A stretch of DNA of 64,000 nucleotides from Aureococcus anophagefferens. Its lineage: Eukaryota; Sar; Pelagophyceae; Pelagomonadales; Pelagomonadaceae. The translations under genes were made by a program, and so were the position numbers. The notes below the pieces were generated by a model. It searched no databases and was not told the origin of the DNA. It saw only the letters and a list, made by a program, of their open reading frames with translations. The stretch spans positions 191,927 through 255,926 of the forward strand of contig NW_008705565.1 of the NCBI RefSeq assembly GCF_000186865.1. The letters run 5' to 3'. Within the stretch, counting starts at the first letter, position 1; each line of letters starts with the position of its first letter. Shown in pieces: positions 9,012 to 16,973 of this stretch.

Positions 9012-10283
9012 ATGAGGCATGTCCTCCTCCTGCTCGCGTTCCTCGGCGACGCCAAGCCGCTGTCGAAGAAGGAGCAGCTGCGACGGGACAAGCGCGATCG
9101 CGAGTGCGCGCACGGCGAGCGGAGCGGAGGATGCGAGAACCGTGCGAAAAATGTCACGCGCGCGTTTCCCGTGGACGAGGCGCCGGCCGTCGTCGACGAC
9201 CGGGCCGCGGCGGCGCGCGAGTGGGCCAAGAGGCTGAACCTCACCGCGCGCGACGAGGCCTACCCGTGCGGCGGCTGCCCCGCGACGCCGACGCGCGGCC
9301 TCGTCGTGCAGAACGCCTGCGGCGGGTCGACCTGGTTCGGCGACCTGCTGGACGCCGAACGCTGCTCCAAGGGCTTTCGCCACGACGGCTGGCGCGACGG
9401 CGCGTTCCGCGCGTCGCCCGCCGCGGCCGCGCAGGAGCTCCTGGCGCCGTCCGGCGGCGGCAGCCGGGGCATCCTGGTCATGACGCCCTTCCTGCGGGCC
9501 ATCGTCGACGAGCTCGCGACGCGGCGGAAGCCGCCGGGCGTCGGCGCGGTCTTCGTGCAGCTGCGGCACCCGCTCTTCGTCGCCATCTGCGACGAGCGGA
9601 AGAGGGAGTACAAGGAGTGGGCGCAGAAGCGGCACCCCGTGACCCCGGGCCACCACAACGCCTGCGACCCGAACCACCCGAACAAGGCCGTCTGCGGGGA
9701 GCTGATCAACTTCACGATCAAGGTCCCGCCCGCGGAGTTCTACGCGAACTACCAGACGTTCGCGTCGGACTTCCGCCGCGCGCGGGCCGACGCCGCGCGC
9801 CTCGCGAGGCGCTGGGACACGGACGTGGTCGAGGTCCGCTTCGAGGATCTGGCCTGCGCGGGGCACCTGCCCGCGCGCGCGCGCGCCGCGCTCGGCCTGC
9901 CGGAGCGGTGCGGCCGCCGCCTCGATCGCGAGCGCGCGACGAAGAAGGTCTCGCCCCCGAACCCGGCGTCGGCGCTGCGGCACCGCGAGGCCATCGCCGC
10001 CTACTTTGAGAAGAAGGGCCACGCCGACGTCGCGCTGCGCATCCGCGCGCGCCTCGAGCACGACTGCGACGGGACGTCCTGGGCCGCGAACCTCACGGCC
10101 GACGACGCGGCGCCGGACGGGGCGTCGGCGGACGACGCCGCCGCGCCGCCGCCGCCGCCCCCGGACGCCGTCGCGTCCGTCGTCGCCTCGGCGAGCGCCG
10201 CGGCGCTCGCGAGCGCGATCCTCGCGCGCGCGCGGGGCGACGCGCCGTTCCGGGCCATGCTCCGGAACGCGTCGGCGGCCTAG
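9012..10283 (+). CDS. Secretory-pathway sulfotransferase-like protein
   Basis: 423 residues with a signal peptide or anchor (MRHVLLLLAFLGDA). Around residue 100, NACGGSTWFGDLLDAE matches the 5'-phosphosulfate loop of sulfotransferases (K/x-x-G-S-T-W-L/F), although the usual Lys is absent. Around residue 180, VFVQLRHPLF matches the strand leading to the 3'-phosphate site (R-x-P). A later VVEVRFEDLA is also typical. Substrate would be a glycan or protein in the Golgi, unknown. The last 80 residues are low-complexity with a proline run and an alanine-rich helix. Call rests on motif order rather than overall similarity. Confidence 0.5.
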   Translation: MRHVLLLLAFLGDAKPLSKKEQLRRDKRDRECAHGERSGGCENRAKNVTRAFPVDEAPAVVDDRAAAAREWAKRLNLTARDEAYPCGGCPATPTRGLVVQNACGGSTWFGDLLDAERCSKGFRHDGWRDGAFRASPAAAAQELLAPSGGGSRGILVMTPFLRAIVDELATRRKPPGVGAVFVQLRHPLFVAICDERKREYKEWAQKRHPVTPGHHNACDPNHPNKAVCGELINFTIKVPPAEFYANYQTFASDFRRARADAARLARRWDTDVVEVRFEDLACAGHLPARARAALGLPERCGRRLDRERATKKVSPPNPASALRHREAIAAYFEKKGHADVALRIRARLEHDCDGTSWAANLTADDAAPDGASADDAAAPPPPPPDAVASVVASASAAALASAILARARGDAPFRAMLRNASAA

Positions 10284-10314
10284 GCTGGCGGATGCTGGGT
10301 CCGGGAGAGCGAGT

Positions 10315-11334
10315 TTACTCGAGGGCGAAGTAGTCCCCGGGCCGCGGCGTCGGGCTGTACGTCGGCGCGTAGGTCGGGTCGTAGCGGCGCTCGACCGGCC
10401 GCGGCGTCGGCCGATAGCTCGGCGCGTACCGCGCCTTCGTCGGTTGCGGCGTCGGCCGATAGCTCGGCTGCGGCGTGGGCCGATAGGACGGCCGGTACGT
10501 GGGCCCGTAGCCGCCGGCGCCGACGCAGCCGGCGCCGAGCTCGTCGTCGACGCGCCGCAGGAGCATCTCGTTCATCTCGTGGCAGGTCGCCACGTCCGGG
10601 TGGCTCCCGTCGAAGGTCGCGATGTCGACGCCGTACACGTCCACCGCCGGCACGCCCCGGTCCGCCGCGACGTCGAGCGCGACGGCGTTCTGCTTCTCGA
10701 TCGCGGACCGCCAGTCGACGTCGTCGTCGTCCGGGCCGCAGCAGGTGCTCGTGCGCAGGATGGACACCACGCCGTCGTCCCGCGTCAGGATCTCGTCCGC
10801 GGCCGCCTCGACGCGGTCCCGGAAGTCGTCCTCGCAGTCGTCGGTGAAGGTCTCGCCGCAGAGCGCGCCGCCGACCTCGGCCTTGAGCTCCCACCAGCCG
10901 TGATGGTACAGGATGATGTCGGCCTCGTCCACGACGTCGCCGGCGATGTCCTCGAGGGACGTCTCGCCGCCCGTGTCGTCGTCGTCGCACCACGCGGCCT
11001 GCAGGAAGTAGAAGCTCGTCCTCGCGCCGCGGCCCAGGTCCTTGGAGAAGCGGGTCTGGTGCTTCGCGGACGCGCCCGAGTAGCGCTTCCAGTCCGTCCA
11101 CTCCTCGGCGTCGTCGTAGTCCGTGTCCGCGCCCCAGTCGTCGTCGAACTCGACGAGCTCGCCGGTCTCGAGCCACGTGTTCAAGCCAAAGAAGCAGAAG
11201 CGCGTCACGGAGTCGCCGAGGAAGACGAGATGCCGGTTTTCGAGGATGCACATCGCCTCGTCGACCGTGACGGGCCGCGCGGGGCGCAGGAGCGTCGCGA
11301 GCGCCAGCCCGCGGAACACGCTGCCCATCGTCAT
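10315..11334 (-). CDS. SGNH/PC-esterase-like secreted protein with PT-repeat tail
   Basis: 339 residues. Residues 37-46 read VFLGDSVTRF with the GDS block of SGNH hydrolases and plant TBL/PC-esterases. Residues 242-245 (DGSH) give the DxxH pair that completes the catalytic triad, so the active site looks intact. The middle is very acidic. Residues about 278-335 are repeats of the form SYRPTPQP (at least five), like the Pro/Thr-rich linkers of secreted stramenopile cell-surface proteins. The N-terminus is a modest signal peptide. Probable role is acylation or deacylation of a surface polysaccharide. It is convergent with 9012-10283, with 31 bp between stops. Confidence 0.6.
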   Translation of the reverse strand: MTMGSVFRGLALATLLRPARPVTVDEAMCILENRHLVFLGDSVTRFCFFGLNTWLETGELVEFDDDWGADTDYDDAEEWTDWKRYSGASAKHQTRFSKDLGRGARTSFYFLQAAWCDDDDTGGETSLEDIAGDVVDEADIILYHHGWWELKAEVGGALCGETFTDDCEDDFRDRVEAAADEILTRDDGVVSILRTSTCCGPDDDDVDWRSAIEKQNAVALDVAADRGVPAVDVYGVDIATFDGSHPDVATCHEMNEMLLRRVDDELGAGCVGAGGYGPTYRPSYRPTPQPSYRPTPQPTKARYAPSYRPTPRPVERRYDPTYAPTYSPTPRPGDYFALE

Positions 11335-11400
11335 CGTCTTTTTTTGAATAGGTTCACTTACGGTTCAACGAGTAAGTTCGAGAGCAATGGGCAGCCTCCC

Positions 11401-13380
11401 ATGAACTTCGACGAGCTCATCGCGTGCGCGCTGCCGGACGAGTTCGTCTGCGTGTCGCCGACGGAGAGTTGGCTCGACCTGCTCGAGGAGTGCGAGTCGC
11501 CGTATCCGAACGAGCAGGAGGAGGAGGTGAGCGCCGCCGACGCCGAGGCGGCGGCGGTGCTGTCGGCGGCCAAGGCGAAGCTCAGCGGCGGCCTCGGGGG
11601 CCTCGACTTTTCGAAGCGCGACCTGCCGCCGCCGCCGCCGCGCCGGGCGCGCAGCGGCGCCGACGGCGGCGGCGACGGCGAGGAGGACGAGGGGCGAGCG
11701 TCCGGCATCGCGCGCGCGCTCGCGGCGCCCGACGAGCCCGAGGAGGAGGAGGCGGCCGCGGCGGGCGTCGGCGACTGCGCGAGCGGCGAGACGCTCACGT
11801 TCTTCCTGCCGAACGCGGCGCCCGTGACGCTCGTGCTCGACGAGGAGGTCACCGTCGGCGAGGCCGTCGAGCGGCTGCTCCACAAGGTCGGCGAAATCTT
11901 GGGCGGCGGCGGCGCGCTGGGGCGCGGCGTCGACGCGCTGGGCCACGGCGCGGAGGCGGCGGCCTGCTACGAGGTCATGCTCCACGACGCCGACGGCCTC
12001 CCCGACGACGACTGCCCCGCGCTCGAGCGGGACCGGCCCTGCGTCGCGTTCGGCACGGACGAGCTCTGCCTCGTCGAGGGCGCGGCGGCGCCGGCGATCA
12101 TGCCCGACGACCGCCCGGGCGGCGCCCCCGCCGCGCCGGCGGTGGCCGCGGCGCCCGCGCGGTCCGGCGTCGTCGTCGTCGGGCCGACGTCCGGGCTCAC
12201 GGTCTACCTGCCGGACGCGACGCCCGCGGGGATCCGCGTCGGCGAGCGGACGACCGTCGCCGAGGCCATCGAGCTCGCATTAGACGCGGCGCCCCCGGAG
12301 CGGGGCCTGGGCGGCGGCGCGCGCGCCGCGGCCTGCTACGAGCTCCTCCTGCACGACGGCGACGGCCTCCCCGACGAGGACTGCCCGGCGCTCGAGCGCG
12401 AGGGGCCGGCCCTGGCCTTTGGCGAGGACGAGCTCTGCCTGCGCCTGATGAGCGGCGCCGTCGTGCCCGACGACGAGCCCGCGCCGGAGCCCGCGGCGCG
12501 GCGGTCGTCGGCGCGGAGCTCGCGCGCGAGCCGGCGGTCGTCGGCGTTCCCGCGGCCGAGCAAGACGGGCCTCTGCAGCATCCGCGTCCTCTACGACGAG
12601 GGCGACTTCGTCGACCTGAAGACGGACGGGTCCTGGACCGTCGCGGAGATCCTGCCGCGCGTGCTCCGGCGGCGGCAGATGCACAACTGGGGCATCCCCT
12701 ACGGCTTCAAGTACCTCGAGGAGGACCAGGCGCGGCTCTGCTTCCCCGAGCCCTTCGTCTGCGACCACCTGACCGTCGGCGACCTCGCCATGAGCGGCGT
12801 CTTCACGCTCCAGCTCTACTGCGAGCTCTACGCGGGCGGCTGGTACCTCGACGCGCCGGCCGCGCCCGAGCCGTCGCTCGTCAAGGTCGACCCCCACCCG
12901 CGGAGCGAGGAGGCGCAGCGGCGGCGCGACGCCGGCGGCGGCGAGCGGCGGGGGCCGCCGGACCCGCGCGACTTCCAGTTCACGCCCGCGTCCGGCGTCG
13001 CGTTCAAGGAGTGGAACGTCGTCAAGACCAACGAGCTCGGCCGGCGCCAGGAGCGGGTCTTGGGCGTCGACGGCTCCAAGATCTACAACACGAAGCGCGA
13101 CCGCAAGAACATGAAGCTCATCACGCTGACGTACCGGCCGAGCCGGCGCATCGAGGACGTGCTCTCGCTGAAGATCCTGGACCAGTACGACGACCGGCGC
13201 ACCGTGCGCATGACCTTCACGGAGCGCGGCAAGCAGATCGTCCGCGACCTCGAGTTCGACGCGGCCCAGGAGGCGGCCCACGCCGTCGCGAAGATCCGCT
13301 ACAACCGCGCGCTCCTGCTGGAGAACCGGCGGCGCTTCGCGCGGCCCGACGACGACGCGCCCGCGCCCCTCGGCGACTAG
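11401..13380 (+). CDS. SIN1/AVO1-like protein with duplicated ubiquitin-like modules and C-terminal PH domain
   Basis: 659 residues. After an acidic, low-complexity start, two copies of an approximately 85-residue module lie near 130-219 and 263-343. Each begins LT-F/Y-LP-A and ends DGLPDxDCPALE...AFGxDELCL. A third, divergent beta-grasp-like segment spans about 391-476. The C-terminal region (about 522-640) has FKEWNVVKTNELGRRQERVL, VDGSKIYN and a closing EAAHAVAKIRYN helix, the pattern of the SIN1-type PH domain of TORC2 subunits. That makes a TORC2 membrane-targeting subunit the best guess. The ATG at 11401 was chosen because upstream sequence is not protein-like; only about 65 bp separate it from the divergent start at 11334. 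Confidence 0.5.
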   Translation: MNFDELIACALPDEFVCVSPTESWLDLLEECESPYPNEQEEEVSAADAEAAAVLSAAKAKLSGGLGGLDFSKRDLPPPPPRRARSGADGGGDGEEDEGRASGIARALAAPDEPEEEEAAAAGVGDCASGETLTFFLPNAAPVTLVLDEEVTVGEAVERLLHKVGEILGGGGALGRGVDALGHGAEAAACYEVMLHDADGLPDDDCPALERDRPCVAFGTDELCLVEGAAAPAIMPDDRPGGAPAAPAVAAAPARSGVVVVGPTSGLTVYLPDATPAGIRVGERTTVAEAIELALDAAPPERGLGGGARAAACYELLLHDGDGLPDEDCPALEREGPALAFGEDELCLRLMSGAVVPDDEPAPEPAARRSSARSSRASRRSSAFPRPSKTGLCSIRVLYDEGDFVDLKTDGSWTVAEILPRVLRRRQMHNWGIPYGFKYLEEDQARLCFPEPFVCDHLTVGDLAMSGVFTLQLYCELYAGGWYLDAPAAPEPSLVKVDPHPRSEEAQRRRDAGGGERRGPPDPRDFQFTPASGVAFKEWNVVKTNELGRRQERVLGVDGSKIYNTKRDRKNMKLITLTYRPSRRIEDVLSLKILDQYDDRRTVRMTFTERGKQIVRDLEFDAAQEAAHAVAKIRYNRALLLENRRRFARPDDDAPAPLGD

Positions 13381-13403
13381 TAAAACAGAAAACCCCCGGG
13401 CCG

Positions 13404-14063
13404 TCACTCGCCGAGGTCGACGATGCGGCAGGACTTCTCGTACATGGGGTACTTGAAGAGGATGAAGCCGTTGTAGAACGCGGCGACGATGAGGAAGACG
13501 CCCGTGAAGACGCCGAGGGCGTGGAGCCCGCTGAAGCAGAGCATGCCGACGAGGACCATGAAGCACATGCGGCCCGTCGCCCGGTACATGAAGCCGAGGT
13601 TCGACGCGATCATCTTCGCCGTGCACGAGCAGTGGAGCTCGAAGGTGAAGAGCAGGAGGCCGAAGAGGAAGAGGTAGATGCAGATGACGCCCGTCGAGAT
13701 GCCTGCGGTCATCTCCATGAGCTTGATCGTCGCCACGAGCGCGAGGAAGAAGGCCGCGACGACGTTGGAAAGGCGCATCGCGAGCACGGGCCTCGGCAGC
13801 TGCATCAGCGAGATGTCCATGGGCGGCGGCCCGCCGGGCACGTCCGGGTAGCCCCCCGCCTGGTCGGCCAGCGGCGCGCCGGCGGGCGGCTTCGGGTCGC
13901 TGAGCCACTGCGGGTTGCCCGCCGCCGGCGGCACGGCGTCCGTGTGCACCGGCGACGCGGCGGCGTTCATCCAGCTCGGCTGCGAGTCGTTGGGCGGCGG
14001 CGGCGCGGCCGACGCCGCGCCGGAGATCGACGCGTCCTCGAAGGGATTGTCGTCGCTCGACAT
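13404..14063 (-). CDS. COPI-associated / TVP15-like Golgi membrane protein
   Basis: 219 residues. The first 90 are Pro/Ala-rich and cytosolic in character, beginning MSSDDNPFEDAS, where NPF is a possible EH-domain or coat-binding motif. The remaining part has four hydrophobic helices: LSNVVAAFFLALVATIKLME, GVICIYLFLFGLLLFTFEL, a segment around GRMCFMVLVGMLCF, and FTGVFLIVAAFYNGFILF. The order and spacing resemble the COPI-associated protein family (yeast Tvp15), which cycles in Golgi vesicles. The start at 14063 is the ATG preceding the NPF motif. It is convergent with 11401-13380, with 23 bp between stops. Confidence 0.6.
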   Translation of the reverse strand: MSSDDNPFEDASISGAASAAPPPPNDSQPSWMNAAASPVHTDAVPPAAGNPQWLSDPKPPAGAPLADQAGGYPDVPGGPPPMDISLMQLPRPVLAMRLSNVVAAFFLALVATIKLMEMTAGISTGVICIYLFLFGLLLFTFELHCSCTAKMIASNLGFMYRATGRMCFMVLVGMLCFSGLHALGVFTGVFLIVAAFYNGFILFKYPMYEKSCRIVDLGE

Positions 14064-14344
14064 GGTCGCGCGCGCGATGGCTGGGGACGTCTTTTTGGTG
14101 GCGCGTCGTCCACGACGACAGGCGAGTGATGATTGGGCTTGGAAAACAGCAGCTTTGCCACAGGAATGCTCGCTGAACCCCAAATTTACCACAGGCTTTG
14201 CTTATGCTCTCTCAGGCTCAAACACCATAGAGAGGCTCTGCGCGCCGCGAAAGCAAGCGACCCATTGCATCGTGTGTCACAGAAGCGCTGCGCGCCGCCA
14301 AACCGCCAAAAGAAAGCGCTGCGCGTGAAGCAAACCGCAAAAAC

Positions 14345-15923
14345 ATGCCGTCGCGCAAAGACGCCTGGTGCTTTATGGCCGTCGTCGCGTTGACGGTCGT
14401 CGCGACGCGCACGCACCGCGCGAGCTTGGCCGGCCGCTTCCCGCTGAGCCGGCGCGAGCGCGGCTTCATGCAGGAGCGGCAGCGGCGCACGGAGGCGGCC
14501 GTGCGCGCCTACGAGCGCGCGGCGCAGCGCTTCGACGCGTCGCGCCTCGAGGAGGCGAGCGCCGCGGCGCGCGACCTGTCGGCCGCCGCGCGGCGCGGCG
14601 ACGCCGCGGTCGTCTCGATCCTCGACCACGGCGCCGCCGGCGACGGCCGCGGCGACGACGCGCCCGCGCTGCGGCGGGCCGTCGCCGCGGCCGCGGGCGC
14701 GACCGCCCCCCGCGTCGTCGTGCACCTGCCCGCGGGCCGCACGTACAAGATGTCGGCCGTCGTCCTCGCGGACGTCGAGGACCTGGAGCTGCGCATCGAC
14801 GGCACGATCCGCGCGCCGCCGATGGACCGCTGGCCGGCGCGCGCGGAGCCCGAGGACGAGACCCAGAGCCCGGAGCTGCGCCGCATGCGGTACGCGTTCC
14901 TCGAGCTCCGGCGCGCGAAGCGCGTGACCGTCACGGGCAGCGGCGCCGTCGAGGGCTCGGGCCGCGCCTGGTGGCGCGTGCGCAAGCGGCGGCCGTCCGT
15001 GCGCGCGCCCGTGCTCCTGCTGGTCGCCGACTCGCGGGACGTCGCGGTGACGCACCTGCGCCTCGCCGAGTCGCCGTTCTACCACGTCGTCGTGCTGCGG
15101 TCGTCGTCCGTCGCGCTCCGGCGGCTCCGCGTCGCGTCGCCGCCGGGGTCCGTGAACACGGACGGCATCGACCTGCTGGCCGCGCGCGACGTGACCGTCG
15201 ACGACTGCTGGGTCGACACGGGCGACGACAACGTCGCGATCAAGGAGGGCTGCGTCGGCGTCGAGGTCCGCGGCGGCACGTTCTACAAGGGCCACGGGCT
15301 GAGCATCGGGAGCCTGGGCGAGGGCGGCACGACGGCGTCCGTGCGCGACGTGGTCCTCAGCGGCGTCCGCTTCGTGAAGACCTCGAACGCCGCGCGCGTC
15401 AAGACGTGGCAGGGCGGCTCCGGCGCCGTCGCGAATGTGACGTTCCGCGATCTCGACGTCCGCGCCGTCGGCGCGCCCGTCGTCGTCGACCAGTTCTACT
15501 GCCCGGAGTCCCAGCACCCGGGGCCCTGCGCCAACGAGTCCAAGGCCGTCGCCGTCGAGCGCGTGACCATCGACGGCGTCACGGGTCCGCGGCCGGCGTC
15601 CCGCGACTGTTTCGAGAGACGAGGGCGCGGCCGCCCGACGCCCCGGACCGGCGACGCATTGCATCGACCCCGCTTTAGGTTGGCACACGTCGGGCGTCGC
15701 GGCCATGCTCCACTGCTCCGACGCCGCGCCGTGCGACGTCTCCGTGTCGAACCTCAAGCTCGAGGGCGCGCCGGGCTGCTCCAACGTCGTCCGCTGCTGG
15801 AACGTGAAGGCCGGGCCGGGGCCCTGCGCGGCGGGCAACGCGATGCACGGCTTCCGCTTCGACCTGTCGCGGAAGGAGCGGCGGGCCCTCGCCGTGAACG
15901 CGACGTGCGTGCACCCCGACTAA
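14345..15923 (+). CDS. Glycoside hydrolase family 28 polygalacturonase-like enzyme, two exons
   Basis: Exons 14345-15584 and 15679-15923 give a 494-residue protein. The N-terminus is a signal anchor (WCFMAVVALTVVA). All GH28 catalytic blocks are present: NTDGID (about residue 270), DTGDDNVAIKEG (about 292), GHGLSIGSLG (about 316) and RVKTWQGG (about 351). They supply the catalytic Asp residues, the His and the substrate-binding Arg-x-Lys. The 94 bp GT-AG intron (phase 1) is needed because the exon 1 frame becomes Arg-rich nonsense. Splicing joins DGVTG to WHTSGVAAMLHCS and restores the C-terminal block with CS..PC, as in plant enzymes. Predicted to cleave pectin-like polymers. No target-site-like repeat borders this intron. 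Confidence 0.8.
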
Positions 15924-16035
15924 GGACTCCGGGATGATTAGGGGGCGCCGCGGGCTTGTCCCCGCGGACGCGGCCGGGGGTCGTCTCTCTTCTCGAGCGC
16001 GGCTTGTTCCGCGCCTCTCTCGCGTCGGGAGCTTC

Positions 16036-16709
16036 TCACAGCTCCATGGCGGCGACGCCGCCGAGCGTGAGGCCGAGCATGAGGAACTCGGGCACGTAGT
16101 GCATCGGGTACTTGAGCTTGAGTCCCGGGGTCAGGTAGCCGTACTTGGCGTTCCACCTAATCGTCGGGCGTCCCGCCGCGCGCCGCCGCGGGGGAAACGG
16201 ACGCCGGCGCTGCGCGGGTAGAGCACGCCGATGGCGAACGACGCGGCCGTGCCGACCTGCACGGCCTTCTCCGTGTCGATGAGCGTCATGAGGTAGGCCA
16301 TCCCGCCGAAGCCGACGGACGCGCCGCGGATCCAGAACTCCATGTGCTTGTTCGACTTGAGATTCCAGTCTGCGCGCGCGGGGGGAGCGATCTTTGGAGA
16401 CGTCGATGGTTTTTGGCGCGTGATGGTTTATGGATACGCGAACGGTTTCCGGCGCGACGCGGAGCGAGCGGTTTTTGGATACGCGACGGTTTACGGCGCG
16501 CGACGGGTTTCGTTCCGGGGCGGGACGGTTTTCGGATACGCGACGGTTTCCGAGGCGGGACGGACTTCGGATACGCGACGGTTCTGGCACGACGCGGGCG
16601 CGCGACGGTCCGTCGTCATCTTCGCCGGCACAAGCAGCATTTGCAGTGCATACACGCCCATGATAACCACCCAGACCTTCACGTATAATTCGCCGTCGAC
16701 ATAAGCCAT
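16036..16709 (-). CDS. Four-helix membrane protein of unknown family, three exons
   Basis: Exons 16709-16607, 16369-16216 and 16156-16036 give 125 residues. Predicted helices: YVKVWVVIMGVYALQMLL, a central GASVGFGGMAYLMTL, a helix around TAASFAIGVLY, and EFLMLGLTLGGVAAM at the C-terminus. Intron 1 (237 bp, phase 1) has a GT donor. Intron 2 (59 bp, phase 2) fits only with a GC donor in this reading, joining VLYP to WNAKYGYL. The three segments each look coding and end in AG-flanked frames, so one spliced gene is the simplest reading. Function unknown. Confidence 0.5.
16370..16606. repeat. Short interspersed repeats inside an intron
   Basis: Intron 1 of the four-helix protein gene contains about four copies of GGATACGCGAcGGTTt (on the + strand) near 16433, 16477, 16533 and 16569, with related GACGGTTT pieces between. 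They are 35-55 bp apart and separated by variable GC-rich sequence. Confidence 0.6.
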
Positions 16710-16973
16710 GATTGTTGCTGTGTGGGCCTAAGATGCGACTAGAAATGACCTGGAGGATTCAACTCCCCTGTGCAACACGGCGGCACGCGCAGGCGAGAAA
16801 CTGTGGATTTTAGGCGAGCTGCAGCGAGCTGGACCGGCTTGAGCGTCGACTGGCAGCCGCCCAGCCCGAGAGGCGTCCCCAGGTGCCTCAACACCGCACA
16901 AATTACCAATGGGACGGGGGCCGCCTTTAGTAGGATCTGCTCTGTGCACACATGCCATCGCGAAGCGCGCGGC
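16710..16973. other. Intergenic region
   Basis: 264 bp between the start of the four-helix gene (-) and the end of the M3 peptidase (-). It has mixed GC content and short open frames without protein character. No recognisable element; it should contain the promoter of the four-helix gene. Confidence 0.4.

Noticed and set aside
15585..15678. GH28 intron as another introner
   Set aside because: It has normal GT-AG borders but no direct repeat at its ends and no similarity to the other elements.
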